A stretch of DNA of 53,495 nt from Anabaena minutissima FACHB-250 (GTDB taxonomy: Bacteria > Cyanobacteriota > Cyanobacteriia > Cyanobacteriales > Nostocaceae), in assembly GCF_014697125.1 (NCBI RefSeq), contig NZ_JACJRG010000041.1, forward strand, positions 1 to 53,495, written 5' to 3'. Below the pieces are notes generated by a model that was not told where the DNA came from, did no database searches, and saw only the letters and a list, made by a program, of their open reading frames with translations. Of the stretch, positions 1-7,240 are shown one piece after another. The translations under genes and the position numbers were made by a program. The number at the start of each line of letters is the position of its first letter. Positions within the stretch are counted from its first letter, which is position 1.

Positions 1-182
1 TCGATGTCTACTGGTGGTGCTGCGATGAAGGCAATGATGAAGCAGGTGGTTGCGGCTAGCAAGGTGGGGATCATCAATACGCCGAACCAACCGACATAAA
101 TCCGGTTTTCGGTACTTGTGATCCACTCGCAGAACCGTTCCCATACATTCGCGCTTTGACGCTGTTGTAAGGTTGTGGTCAT
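1..182 (-). CDS. psbA: Photosystem II D1 protein, N-terminal part (runs off window)
   Basis: This is the 5' end of a psbA gene, which encodes the D1 reaction-centre subunit of photosystem II in the thylakoid membrane. The first 60 codons are present; the start ATG is at 182-180 and the gene runs off the left edge. The segment reads ERFCEWITSTENRIYVGWFG, the canonical D1 N-terminus, and then enters the first transmembrane helix (about residues 36-55). It is ordinary host chromosome and fixes the organism as a cyanobacterium. Cyanobacteria usually carry several psbA copies; which isoform this is cannot be told from this fragment. Confidence 0.97.
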   Translation of the reverse strand, partial: MTTTLQQRQSANVWERFCEWITSTENRIYVGWFGVLMIPTLLAATTCFIIAFIAAPPVDI

Positions 183-242
183 TTTTTTATGATTGCTTTG
201 GTTTTTATGATTTAGATAGGTATTTCTCCCTATCTGTCTACT

Positions 243-271
243 ACCTTAAACGTAAGTTTGAGTTTTGTAAA
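243..271 (-). promoter_or_regulatory. Candidate psbA promoter
   Basis: On the minus strand TTTACA (271-266) and TAAGGT (248-243) are separated by 17 bases, about 60 bases upstream of the psbA start. TTTACA is a -35 form often seen at cyanobacterial psbA genes. The -10 is only a partial match, so this is a suggestion. The rest of 183-353 is A+T-rich leader and intergenic DNA with no gene. Confidence 0.4.
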
Positions 272-319
272 GGTAATCTAATTAAATATTACTTATTGAA
301 ATTATTTGCTTTACTTATG

Positions 320-341
320 AATCCCGTGGGTTGACGGGATT
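320..341 (-). terminator. Hairpin downstream of the HIT gene
   Basis: A perfect 8-bp stem (AATCCCGT / ACGGGATT, 6-base loop) lies 13 bases after the stop of the HIT gene. There is no clear T-run on the minus side, so it may be a weak terminator or an RNA-stability hairpin. Confidence 0.45.
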
Positions 342-353
342 TATAAGTTTAAA

Positions 354-704
354 TCAACCAGGAGGCCATGCCATTTGCCGTCCGCCTAGAATGTGCAGAT
401 GTAGGTGGTAAACAGTCTGACCGCCATCATTACCCGTGTTGATAACGACACGATAGCCGTCTGTTAGTCCCGCTTCTTCAGCCACACGCTTGGCAGTTAA
501 CAAAAGATGCCCTAAAAGTGCATGATCTTCAGGTGTGGCATCAGCTAATTTGGGAATCGGTTTTTTCGGAATCAGCAGAATGTGTACTGGTGCTTGGGGA
601 TTAACATCTTTGAAGGCCAGGGCTAAATCATCCTCATAAATAATATTGGCTGGGATTTCCCGACGGATGATTTTGCTGAAAATTGTCTCTGTGGTTTCAC
701 TCAT
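354..704 (-). CDS. HIT family nucleotide hydrolase (HinT-like)
   Basis: A 116-residue histidine-triad protein of normal HinT length. The signature HLHLHILGG (His100, His102, His104) is the nucleotide phosphate-binding and catalytic site. Family members hydrolyse adenosine 5'-phosphoramidates and related AMP conjugates in the cytoplasm. The upstream part (IFSKIIRREIPANIIYEDD) is also typical of the family. It lies between psbA and comM on host chromosome, divergent from comM (67-bp gap), and has no link to the element to the right. Family assignment is very sure; the physiological substrate is unknown. Confidence 0.95.
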   Translation of the reverse strand: MSETTETIFSKIIRREIPANIIYEDDLALAFKDVNPQAPVHILLIPKKPIPKLADATPEDHALLGHLLLTAKRVAEEAGLTDGYRVVINTGNDGGQTVYHLHLHILGGRQMAWPPG

Positions 705-771
705 GCGTTTCTAATTACTCATCTGCTAGAGATTCTAAAGGTTTACTGTTTATAGAAGAAATATTTAACCA

Positions 772-1131
772 ATGCTTGCTAGAGTCTGGAGTGCGTCAAT
801 TGTCGGCATCGATGCTGTGAAAGTCGGCGTAGAAGTGGATGTTTCAGGGGGTTTGCCAGGAATTGTGGTTTTGGGGCTACCAGATTCAGCAGTTCAGGAG
901 TCAAAGGAGAGAGTCAAAGCCACTTTGAAAAATGCCGGGTTTGCCTTTCCGATGCGAAAAATTGTGATTAACTTAACGCCAGCCGATTTACGCAAGGAAG
1001 GCCCCTGTTTTGATTTGCCTATTAGTGTGGGTATTTTGGCTGCTTCTGAGCAAGTTAGTGCTGATTTGTTGGGAGATTATATTTTTTTGGGCGAAGTGTC
1101 ATTAGACAATTTGACAATATGCGACCAGTGA
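772..1131 (+). pseudogene. comM: 5' fragment of comM/yifB, interrupted by the prophage
   Basis: Residues 1-112 are a textbook N-terminus of the ComM/YifB Mg-chelatase-like AAA+ family (MLARVWSASIVGIDAVKVGV, GLPDSAVQESKERVKATLKN, INLTPADLRKEGPCFDLPI). After GEVSLD, where the family normally continues with a GxLRxVxGVLP-type segment, the frame changes to seven unrelated residues and a stop at 1129-1131. The AAA+ ATPase part of the ~500-residue protein is therefore missing. ComM is a helicase that promotes branch migration during natural transformation. The fragment itself cannot be an active helicase. Excision of the element would rejoin it with its 3' part, which is not in this window. Confidence 0.93.
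1098..1131. other. Left attachment junction (attL candidate) in comM
   Basis: Protein similarity to ComM ends between codons for EVSLD (to 1107) and the following Asn, so the crossover lies within about 1098-1112. The exact core cannot be defined without the right junction or an uninterrupted comM. Immediately inside the element come a stop codon and a strong hairpin. Confidence 0.6.
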
Positions 1132-1132
1132 A

Positions 1133-1182
1133 AAAGCTAAAAACCACAGGACTTTGAGATAGTTCCTGTGGTTTTTAGCTTT
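1133..1182. terminator. Very strong bidirectional hairpin at the left prophage end
   Basis: A perfect 19-bp inverted repeat (left arm 1133-1151, right arm 1164-1182, 12-base loop) starts two bases after the comM-fragment stop. The arms carry A-runs and T-runs, so it can act as a rho-independent terminator for both strands. It would insulate the element from comM transcription and stop the long leftward early operon. Confidence 0.85.
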
Positions 1183-1188
1183 AGGCTT

Positions 1189-1206
1189 TAGGAACAATTG
1201 TTCCTG
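1189..1206. repeat. Dispersed palindrome, copy 1
   Basis: TAGGAACAATTGTTCCTG, of which GGAACAATTGTTCC is a perfect palindrome. It shares 20 bases (GGAACAATTGTTCCTGAGAT) with the copy at 12014-12031; a third copy is at 43543-43560. Confidence 0.8.
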
Positions 1207-1273
1207 AGATAAAGAATGATAAACCTTGAAACCTTAAGCGATAAAGTCAGAGAGGCGATCGCCTACTACCTAA

Positions 1274-2341
1274 TCAACAACGACGAAACTTGACTCTTTT
1301 GGTTGGTTTTGAATTATCAGCAGAAATGAAATTTTGTCCCCGCAAGTCTAATTCAATCTCCGGGTAGTCGAGCGGTGTTAGGTTGGTCATCGCATCACCT
1401 ATTTGTTTTCTGCTGTTGCTTGCAGTATACAGGAATCCCCCTTGAGCCTCAAGTTTGCGCTGCCAAAATACATCTATTGAGCAGTAGCGCAGATGCTTTT
1501 GGATGAAGTGTTTTTCGTAAAGTTCAGACAACTGCTCACCTTGCGATCGCCTGTAGGTCAAAATCCAAGCTGCACGTAAAAGGCGATCGCGCTTTTCGTC
1601 TTCGACTGCACTATCAATTTGCTGATAATCAATTTCTGTTAGGGGTAAGTATTTTGAAAGTAGCTCCCCCGCTTCCTTTGGGTACGGACTTGGGGTTGGG
1701 GGATAGTGCAACCAATGTTCAGGGTGCTTGGTGCGATCGCGGCAATTAATCCTGATGCCCTTAAATTTTTTTAATCGCATAGACTTCAACGACATCTCAC
1801 AAAGATTGCCGCAGTCGCATTGGAGTAGCCAGGTAGGTTGATTATTTTTATCTTTTTTACCAGTAAGTTTGATTGCTTGGAGAGTACCAAAACGCAACCC
1901 CGCAATGTCCGTTATTGGTCGTCCAGGTACATCTCGCTTGGCACACCCGCAAGATATCTGCCCGCCATCGAGACAGCCTCTAGTGATTTCAGTGACTTTG
2001 CCGCAGTCACATTGGCATTTCCAGAGTTGGCGAAAAGAATTTCTATCGGGTTTTTGGCTACCCCTGCCTAGTACAATTAATCGCCCAAATCTTTGTCCTG
2101 TGGGGTCTGGTTTGGTGCGGCTGGCGGTTACTGCCAACCTAATCTCTCGCTGGTAGCATCCACAAGAAGGGGTTGTCGGTTGCTTGCGATCAAAGGAGTT
2201 TCGCGTCCGTTTGACTGTATTTCCACAATCGCATTGCAATAAAAATAGAGGGCGATCGCTCTTTGGGCATCTACCGCTCTCACGGAGTACCGTCAATCGC
2301 CCAAATTTCTGTCCTGTCGGGTCAGGCTTCCTCGGCACCAT
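1274..2341 (-). CDS. Protein with three tandem Cys-rich phage-type repeats
   Basis: A 355-residue protein with an N-terminal array of the module GQxFGRLxVL...CDCG...SCGC, common in phage DNA-associated proteins and often next to HNH or AP2 domains. Repeat 1 is about residues 9-62 (CDCG at 37-40, SCGC at 59-62), repeat 2 about 81-133, and repeat 3 about 147-200. Repeat 3 keeps CDCG but has lost the final CGC. The Cys pairs probably bind zinc. The remaining C-terminal part is unrecognised and no HNH catalytic motif is visible. ATG at 2341 is preferred over upstream alternatives because it gives only a 20-bp overlap with the upstream gene. It is the last gene of the leftward operon. A DNA- or RNA-binding role is a guess. 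Confidence 0.75.
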   Translation of the reverse strand: MVPRKPDPTGQKFGRLTVLRESGRCPKSDRPLFLLQCDCGNTVKRTRNSFDRKQPTTPSCGCYQREIRLAVTASRTKPDPTGQRFGRLIVLGRGSQKPDRNSFRQLWKCQCDCGKVTEITRGCLDGGQISCGCAKRDVPGRPITDIAGLRFGTLQAIKLTGKKDKNNQPTWLLQCDCGNLCEMSLKSMRLKKFKGIRINCRDRTKHPEHWLHYPPTPSPYPKEAGELLSKYLPLTEIDYQQIDSAVEDEKRDRLLRAAWILTYRRSQGEQLSELYEKHFIQKHLRYCSIDVFWQRKLEAQGGFLYTASNSRKQIGDAMTNLTPLDYPEIELDLRGQNFISADNSKPTKRVKFRRC

Positions 2342-2672
2342 GTTCCACCACCACAAAACCATCAATTTGGGAGCAGAAATGTAAGCCAAAAAATCTGATG
2401 CCGCCAGAAACAAAACTCATAATTGCTAATGCTTTCACAAGGACTAACAAAGATTTCTCGAAGGTTTCCATATCTTTGGGAAACAGCAAATATTCATCCG
2501 CCCTCATGATGATTCCAATAGGGTATTCGGGACTATCTTCGTCGTGTTGAATCCATTCCCACTCCTCCTTATGCACACCACCACGATTTTTGATATGAGC
2601 AATAAACCTGGGGACATTGTGGTGCAAGAGAGCGCGGGCGGTATGCCAAAAGTGTTTTTGGTGTTTATTCAT
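2322..2672 (-). CDS. Hypothetical phage protein
   Basis: A 116-residue protein with no family I recognise. It is His/Trp-rich at the N-terminus (HKHQKHFWHTARALLHHN-like segment) and has a hydrophobic stretch near residues 79-98 that could be a helix or membrane segment. The ATG at 2672 overlaps the previous stop as TGATG, suggesting translational coupling, and its 3' end overlaps the next gene by 20 bp. Confidence 0.65.
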   Translation of the reverse strand: MNKHQKHFWHTARALLHHNVPRFIAHIKNRGGVHKEEWEWIQHDEDSPEYPIGIIMRADEYLLFPKDMETFEKSLLVLVKALAIMSFVSGGIRFFGLHFCSQIDGFVVVEHGAEEA

Positions 2673-2872
2673 CACGAGGCCATAGCTTGAGATTGGTAAA
2701 GAGCGATCGCCTTACCTATATAAGACGGGTGTTCGTAGTTAGGAAGTGAATCTGCGTTGGATAGTAGCCACCGGTTGATATCTGTAGCTAAGGGGATAGA
2801 CCAGCTTGAGCCTAGTATTTGCTTGGCTACTTGATACCTCAATGAGCCTTCAATTAGTGATTTTTGTAGCAT
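2672..2872 (-). CDS. Small hypothetical protein
   Basis: A 66-residue product starting at ATG 2872, which shares one base with the stop of the preceding gene (TAATG). The frame is open further upstream, but a longer start would overlap that gene by 132 bp. Composition is ordinary and cytoplasmic with no recognised motif. Position in a run of coupled genes supports it being real. Confidence 0.6.
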   Translation of the reverse strand: MLQKSLIEGSLRYQVAKQILGSSWSIPLATDINRWLLSNADSLPNYEHPSYIGKAIALYQSQAMAS

Positions 2873-3177
2873 TAAAATTTTCCAGTTAACCAAACGACTC
2901 CAAGGGCGATCGCTATTACTAAGCAAGTTTCTAATAAGTAATAGCGGGATACCAGTTCCCGATCCATCGCTTTTAAAACTTTTCGGGCTTCTTTCATACC
3001 CCATTTTTTAGCATCTTGGAGTGTAGAGAATGCGGCTTCACGGGTATGGTAGCCTGTACCAATTGAGGCACAATAACACCCATTTGAGTGAAGCCTGATA
3101 CTAATATTCAACATTCCTTCAGCTAGGCGTAGTTGCCACCAAATAGGCGGATTAAGACTTGATTGTTCCCAGTTCAT
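2872..3177 (-). CDS. Small protein with C-terminal membrane segment
   Basis: A 101-residue product. Residues 80-97 (LLETCLVIAIALGVVWLT) form one likely transmembrane helix at the C-terminus, giving a tail-anchored topology. The N-terminal part (GYHTREAAFSTLQDAKKWGM) resembles small phage proteins built on a substrate-poor alpha/beta fold, but I cannot name the family. It overlaps its upstream neighbour by 26 bp. Confidence 0.6.
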   Translation of the reverse strand: MNWEQSSLNPPIWWQLRLAEGMLNISIRLHSNGCYCASIGTGYHTREAAFSTLQDAKKWGMKEARKVLKAMDRELVSRYYLLETCLVIAIALGVVWLTGKF

Positions 3178-3379
3178 TTTTCAACCAATCCTCTCTAAAT
3201 ATTTCTACTTCGTTGTTTTTGAAATAACGGATTCTCAGGCACATGAAATAGCTGTCTACCGTTTTAATTTCAATAATTCTGCCTGTTGTCCATTTGCGAT
3301 CTGACCAGTGCCAAAATTTGATTTGATTGCCTACGGCGTAGTTATTGAATTGCTTAGTCTGAGTAATTTCTATAATCAA
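3152..3379 (-). CDS. Small hypothetical protein with unusual start
   Basis: About 75 residues, rich in aromatic and charged residues, possibly an SH3-like beta barrel (VGNQIKFWHWSDRKWTTGRI is KOW/SH3-like). The only canonical start in frame is TTG at 3379, which directly abuts a perfect GAGGAGG; ATT or ATA codons 3-6 bases further in would be better spaced. The true start is therefore unresolved. Confidence 0.5.
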   Translation of the reverse strand: MIIEITQTKQFNNYAVGNQIKFWHWSDRKWTTGRIIEIKTVDSYFMCLRIRYFKNNEVEIFREDWLKNELGTIKS

Positions 3380-3420
3380 CCTCCTCAGCGTCTTTACACG
3401 CTACGGCAGTCCACTGAGAT

Positions 3421-4065
3421 TTAATCTATCGGTAATAGCTTCAAGGCTTCAGAGCGTTTCCGTTCCAGGTCAGCGATCGCTCTTGCTCCTTCTTTTTGCG
3501 CCATCTCGTAGAGGATAGGGTAGCCAGTATTGATTGATTCCAACGCCTCTTCCCTCGTTGCACACCTGCCCTCGCGAAACCAGTGAACTTCTAGCGGATC
3601 GCCTATTTTAAAAATCAACCCATTGGGTAGCTGCACCACTTCGTATTTAGTCGTAATCCACAAGCAAGTTACTCCTGGCTGACGGGCGATCGCTATTCCT
3701 CCAGGCTCTTTGATTCCTTCTGGGAGGTTGGTTTCTCGGCGGTAGTCCTGGCGTTGGGATAAAAATGGACAAGCCTTGGCACTCCACTCAGCACATTCTT
3801 TGTGAGATGGTGGCTCACTGATGGTACGATTAACCGCGCACATTGGCCCAATAGAGAATGCCAATCGTGAGCCTAGTTTCTGCCCACAAACCCAGCAAAG
3901 CCTATGCTTAATCGCCGGCTCAAATTTCCTGGCATCAATTATCCGAAAATCATAAACGCCTTTCACCTCTGCAACAAACCAAGGAACTGGGAAGCCTCGC
4001 TCAATCGGACGGGATAACAATCGTTGGGGTATGGGCTGGGGTAAATCTTCCCTATATTTATTCAC
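3421..4065 (-). CDS. Phage zinc-binding protein (CWVCG/GPMCAVNR family)
   Basis: A 214-residue protein of a family found widely in phages and prophages. The signature is CWVCGQKLG (Cys57, Cys60), then IGPMCAVNR (Cys76), then EPPSHKECAEWSAKACPFL (His88, Cys91, Cys99), probably a bound zinc. The C-terminal half (WFREGRCATREEALESINTGYPIL) matches the usual layout. No biochemical role is established for the family. It starts at GTG 4065 with AGGAG six bases upstream and overlaps the preceding gene by 8 bp. Confidence 0.8.
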   Translation of the reverse strand: MNKYREDLPQPIPQRLLSRPIERGFPVPWFVAEVKGVYDFRIIDARKFEPAIKHRLCWVCGQKLGSRLAFSIGPMCAVNRTISEPPSHKECAEWSAKACPFLSQRQDYRRETNLPEGIKEPGGIAIARQPGVTCLWITTKYEVVQLPNGLIFKIGDPLEVHWFREGRCATREEALESINTGYPILYEMAQKEGARAIADLERKRSEALKLLPID

Positions 4066-4729
4066 AATTTTCTCCTATCTTTTCAAAGCGGTAATAATTA
4101 GTAGTAACTTCCTTGTTTTTATCCCCTAGTATTTCTAGGAAATTATCAAGCTTTCTCGCCCAAACCATTGAGCAATCGTCGGGAGGGAAATAAAGTACGC
4201 GAGGGAGGGCGATCGCTGTTAATCCATCTTTTTTGCATAACGTCACCCCATAGCCGTGGTGATACACAGCTAAAATCTCTTCGTTTTCTGAATCTTTAGC
4301 CCAATAAGTCACAGGATCGTCAGGTATCCAAACACTGTTGGATACCTCCATGATTTGATACTCACCTCCTTTAAAGTGCCGCCACAATTCTTTGGGTTTA
4401 GGCTGGCGTTCTACACCTAAAAAAGCAGGGCTACGCCTCCATACCTCTACTTCCTCAAGCTGAGAATCCCATTGCTTGAAAGGGCTAAAATTGCGCTTGG
4501 CAAGGTAGCGAATCATATCAGGGGATGGATTAGGAATTTCTAATACAAACCCTGATGATTCTATGGCTTCCACTAGCTTAGTAAAATTACCTTGTCTTGG
4601 CACTTTTGAAAGTATGGCACTGACAGTAATTCGCTGATTATCCTGCCACAAATACCCAAGGAATTTATCAGAGGTGAAACCTAGCTTTAGTGCAAATTCG
4701 GAGTCAGGGTAAATTATGTTTGTTGCCAC
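4058..4729 (-). CDS. Hypothetical protein with DUF1653-like domain
   Basis: A 223-residue product starting at GTG 4729. Residues about 115-180 contain LWRHFKGGEYQIMEVSNSV followed by a beta-rich stretch, which resembles the small DUF1653 domain (YRHxKGGxYxVL). The N-terminal ~110 residues are not recognised. It overlaps both neighbours (16 bp upstream, 8 bp downstream), consistent with a coupled operon. Function unknown. Confidence 0.65.
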   Translation of the reverse strand: MATNIIYPDSEFALKLGFTSDKFLGYLWQDNQRITVSAILSKVPRQGNFTKLVEAIESSGFVLEIPNPSPDMIRYLAKRNFSPFKQWDSQLEEVEVWRRSPAFLGVERQPKPKELWRHFKGGEYQIMEVSNSVWIPDDPVTYWAKDSENEEILAVYHHGYGVTLCKKDGLTAIALPRVLYFPPDDCSMVWARKLDNFLEILGDKNKEVTTNYYRFEKIGENCE

Positions 4730-5124
4730 TGTTTGATACTAATCCCGTATAGTTTTTTAAATTGCTTCTCAACTTGTTGTTGCCAGTTTTTAAAAGCTGT
4801 GGGGTCTGGCGGCGGAAGCTTGCGGCTAGGTTCGTCAGTGAATTGATTCACTTCTAGCCTTACCAATAACTCACCAGCTTGGGCGGTGAAAATGAAGATT
4901 TGATTGATGCCACGATTTTGATAGTCTGGCTCGTAAATCTTGTTCCACAACTGAGCGATCGCCCATTGCTTTTCCATGTCAGAATTTTTGAGTCGTGGGA
5001 CTTGCAAATTCAAAATTTCGATTAGCTCTTCGCGACTACCGTCAGCGTCGTCTGGCTCACGGTGCTTAAGTTCGCAGTAGAGCGATCGCAAGGGGACTTT
5101 TGCAACTTTGGTAAACCCTGCCAT
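4714..5124 (-). CDS. Hypothetical phage protein
   Basis: A 136-residue product. ATG 5124 overlaps the upstream stop (TGATG) and has AAGGAG ten bases upstream. The N-terminus (KVPLRSLYCELKHREPDDADGSREELIEIL-like region) is acidic and helical, and the C-terminus is rich in Gln/Lys/Trp (NWQQQVEKQFKKLYGISIKQ). No domain is recognised. Confidence 0.6.
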   Translation of the reverse strand: MAGFTKVAKVPLRSLYCELKHREPDDADGSREELIEILNLQVPRLKNSDMEKQWAIAQLWNKIYEPDYQNRGINQIFIFTAQAGELLVRLEVNQFTDEPSRKLPPPDPTAFKNWQQQVEKQFKKLYGISIKQWQQT

Positions 5125-5996
5125 CAAGACGCGCTCCTTGCATTTGGTATTAATAAATTATCTTCTTTCCTGATATCGCCCCTACTTATCAGCACCCTCA
5201 GCCCCCACTTAATCTCTTTTTTATCAAGGGAGATTAAATCGGGGATTTCTTCCTTAGAGATTGAGCCTTTACTGATAAGCAAGTCTAGTATTGTTTCGGA
5301 GGCAGAGTACTGCTTGACTCTGCCGTGTTCTTTTTCGTATCCCAAAAGAACACGGCTTGCAGCCCCCCGCTTATAGCCGCTTCTTTGGGAGGCTTTTTTA
5401 ATTAGCGAGGAACGGGGAATACCCGAACGAATTAAGTCGTGGATATAGTTAACAAAGTTCTGCCTTCTATCGCAGGAGTTGGGGATAGAAATCCCCCGTT
5501 TCTGCCTTAAAAAATTTAAAGTGCTATTAACCAATAAAGCGTCAACTTCTAAGTCTTTAGCTATACAGATGTGGTAGTCTTGCCTGAGCAAATATTTACT
5601 GGCAGATTGGAATACTCGGAATTGAAAATCGTTGATTCTAACTTCCTTGCCCTTGGAATTGATGACAATATTGTTTGGCTCGTAGCCCACTTTATAGCCG
5701 CGATCGCCTAACTTCTCAATTACGTAATGGACTTTGTTTTTATGGACATTGAGAACCTTGGCTACTCTCTGACGATAGTTGGCATATAGCGGTCTGTATT
5801 CTTCGATCTTGCAGGCGATCGCCCACTGTTGCGGGGATAGTTTTGCGTGGGGTAGTTTACCCGCGCAGGGTTCGCAGTATTTGAGATTGCTGTTGTCTGA
5901 GCGGCGGTAGGCTAGGGGCTTAACGTCACCGCAGCCGCAGCATCTAATTAGGGGCGGGGACTTATGCCCTTCTGCGTATAAGATTGGTGGTTTCAT
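5124..5996 (-). CDS. Zinc-ribbon plus winged-helix DNA-binding protein
   Basis: A 290-residue product. The N-terminus has two Cys pairs (Cys19/20-Cys22 and Cys41-Cys44) typical of a zinc ribbon. After residue 50 come helical segments with HTH character (RVAKVLNVHKNKVHYVIEKL about 75-95) and a C-terminal one (ILDLLISKGSISKEEIPDLI). This suggests a replication or transcription accessory factor, but no named family is recognised. ATG 5996 gives a 4-bp ATGA overlap with the upstream gene and is preferred over the upstream in-frame start. Confidence 0.65.
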   Translation of the reverse strand: MKPPILYAEGHKSPPLIRCCGCGDVKPLAYRRSDNSNLKYCEPCAGKLPHAKLSPQQWAIACKIEEYRPLYANYRQRVAKVLNVHKNKVHYVIEKLGDRGYKVGYEPNNIVINSKGKEVRINDFQFRVFQSASKYLLRQDYHICIAKDLEVDALLVNSTLNFLRQKRGISIPNSCDRRQNFVNYIHDLIRSGIPRSSLIKKASQRSGYKRGAASRVLLGYEKEHGRVKQYSASETILDLLISKGSISKEEIPDLISLDKKEIKWGLRVLISRGDIRKEDNLLIPNARSAS

Positions 5997-6391
5997 ACGA
6001 TCAACGCCTCCTCTGTTACAACTACGCACCGCAATGGCTTTTGGCTAACAATTTGCAACCATTCTTTAGATGATTCCCACCTCTGAGTTTCTTCGTCAAA
6101 GTTCAAAAAGTCAGAGTCTATCAAGTCTTGGTACAAATCGCCGACGCAGTAACAGCAATCGGTTTCTTTCATGAAGCGATCGCCCATCGCCTCGCAGTCT
6201 AGGCACTGCTTAAAGTTCCCCCAGTGTCCATCCCACAACGCGCTAATAGCTACGTACTTTGATCCAGGTGCGATGGCGTTCCGCCCAGCGTTGCTGATCG
6301 CCCTGCTGCATTCAGAGCATCGATGCTGTCTTCTAGCTTTGCGGTGGACTGCTTCAAAAATGTCTGGGCGTTCTAAATCACATTCACACAT
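5993..6391 (-). CDS. Phage Cys-rich zinc-binding protein
   Basis: A 132-residue member of a common phage family: an N-terminal CEC, then RKARRQHRCSECSRAI (Cys25, Cys28), a central ALWDGHWGNFKQCLDC (Cys63, Cys66) and a further CCYC cluster (79-82). The arrangement implies one or two structural zincs. Its role in phage is unknown. The start is well set: AGGAGG five bases before ATG 6391. Confidence 0.75.
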   Translation of the reverse strand: MCECDLERPDIFEAVHRKARRQHRCSECSRAISNAGRNAIAPGSKYVAISALWDGHWGNFKQCLDCEAMGDRFMKETDCCYCVGDLYQDLIDSDFLNFDEETQRWESSKEWLQIVSQKPLRCVVVTEEALIV

Positions 6392-6424
6392 ACTAGCCTC
6401 CTGAAAAATTTTTCATAAGCGAAG

Positions 6425-6718
6425 TCATCTTTCCATCACTCCCGTATAAGTCAATTCACACTCTCTTAGTTGGCTGTCTAGATGAAGCCAGCAAGCAATA
6501 TCCCAAGCCCTGAGTCTTTGTTCTAAAAGTTGTTGCTGGGCTTCGTTGCGAAGTCTCTCAAGCGCGATCGCTTTATCCCAATCCTTGTTGATCAATGCCT
6601 CTGTCAAAGCGTCATGGGTGGGGTCAATTAAGGCTTCTACTTGAGCGAAATATCGCCAGTTAGTGTAAACACGAAGATATTCATATTCAGTTAACTCTTC
6701 ACCCATTGCTCTTCTCAA
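6425..6718 (-). CDS. Small phage protein, paralogue of the 9845-10177 product
   Basis: Up to 97 residues. The C-terminal block QRLRAWDIACWLHLDSQLR closely matches ERIRAEDIIHWLAMDTQLR in the product of 9845-10177, and both start with a YEYLR/YQYLR motif, so the two genes are paralogues in one operon. The longer form starts at TTG 6718 with AGGAG four bases upstream; ATG 6706 is the alternative. Mostly helical, function unknown. Confidence 0.6.
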   Translation of the reverse strand: MRRAMGEELTEYEYLRVYTNWRYFAQVEALIDPTHDALTEALINKDWDKAIALERLRNEAQQQLLEQRLRAWDIACWLHLDSQLRECELTYTGVMER

Positions 6719-7238
6719 TTAACTCCTGTTCAAAATCTCTAAGCGTGCTGGAAATATTGTTAAATCCGGCGTACTTCTTAATCTTTTTAGGTGTTTGACT
6801 AGCCACAGAGGCGATCGCCTCTAACTCGTGCGTGGGTTTTGTCTTTAATTGCTCTATAAGCGCGTCTTTTTGTTCTAGGGTCATATACCCCGTAGAGTTC
6901 AAAATGATGCGTACCGTGAGCCTTCCGCGTAGGACTGCTTCAGCTTTTTGTTCTGGGGTCATCCTGTCTTCTTGAGAAGGTAGGGCAGGTGCGCTGTATT
7001 CTTGGTATGCCGCAGAGTTTTCCTCTGGTCTACCTGCCTTTGCCAATTCGATTAATTGATCAGCTGTAGGGAATCTCTGTAGTTTGCAAATAGCTGCCGA
7101 CACGGCATTGATAAAATCATCGTCCTTAAGGTTTGATAGCCAAGCGTAGTAGGAATCCATCACCAATTGAGACTTTGGCTTGCCATACCAATCCAACAAC
7201 TCCCCAAAATACTTTTTAAAAGTTTGGTCTGAAAGCAT
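6699..7238 (-). CDS. Putative phage helicase loader (G39P-like)
   Basis: A 179-residue product directly downstream of the replisome-organiser-like gene (2-bp gap). The N-terminus (FKKYFGELLDWYGKPK...YYAWLSNLKDDDFINAVSAAI...FPTADQLIELAKAG) has the pattern of phage helicase-loader/inhibitor N-domains such as G39P: a helical pair followed by FPTxxxLxxLA. The C-terminal part is variable. In such phages this protein delivers the replicative helicase to the initiator-origin complex. The assignment rests on pattern and synteny. SD AGAGG eight bases before ATG. Confidence 0.55.
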   Translation of the reverse strand: MLSDQTFKKYFGELLDWYGKPKSQLVMDSYYAWLSNLKDDDFINAVSAAICKLQRFPTADQLIELAKAGRPEENSAAYQEYSAPALPSQEDRMTPEQKAEAVLRGRLTVRIILNSTGYMTLEQKDALIEQLKTKPTHELEAIASVASQTPKKIKKYAGFNNISSTLRDFEQELIEKSNG

Positions 7239-7240
7239 GA

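Noticed and set aside
1216..1293. A 25-codon plus-strand ORF (starting MINLETLSDK) at the left end of the element
   Set aside because: The peptide looks protein-like, but it is very short, has no good ribosome-binding site and overlaps the end of the leftward gene. It may be a gene remnant; not enough to annotate.
5124..6029. Integrase or recombinase in the left region
   Set aside because: No tyrosine-recombinase (R-H-R-Y) or serine-recombinase pattern was seen here or elsewhere in the window; this protein is a zinc-ribbon/winged-helix type.
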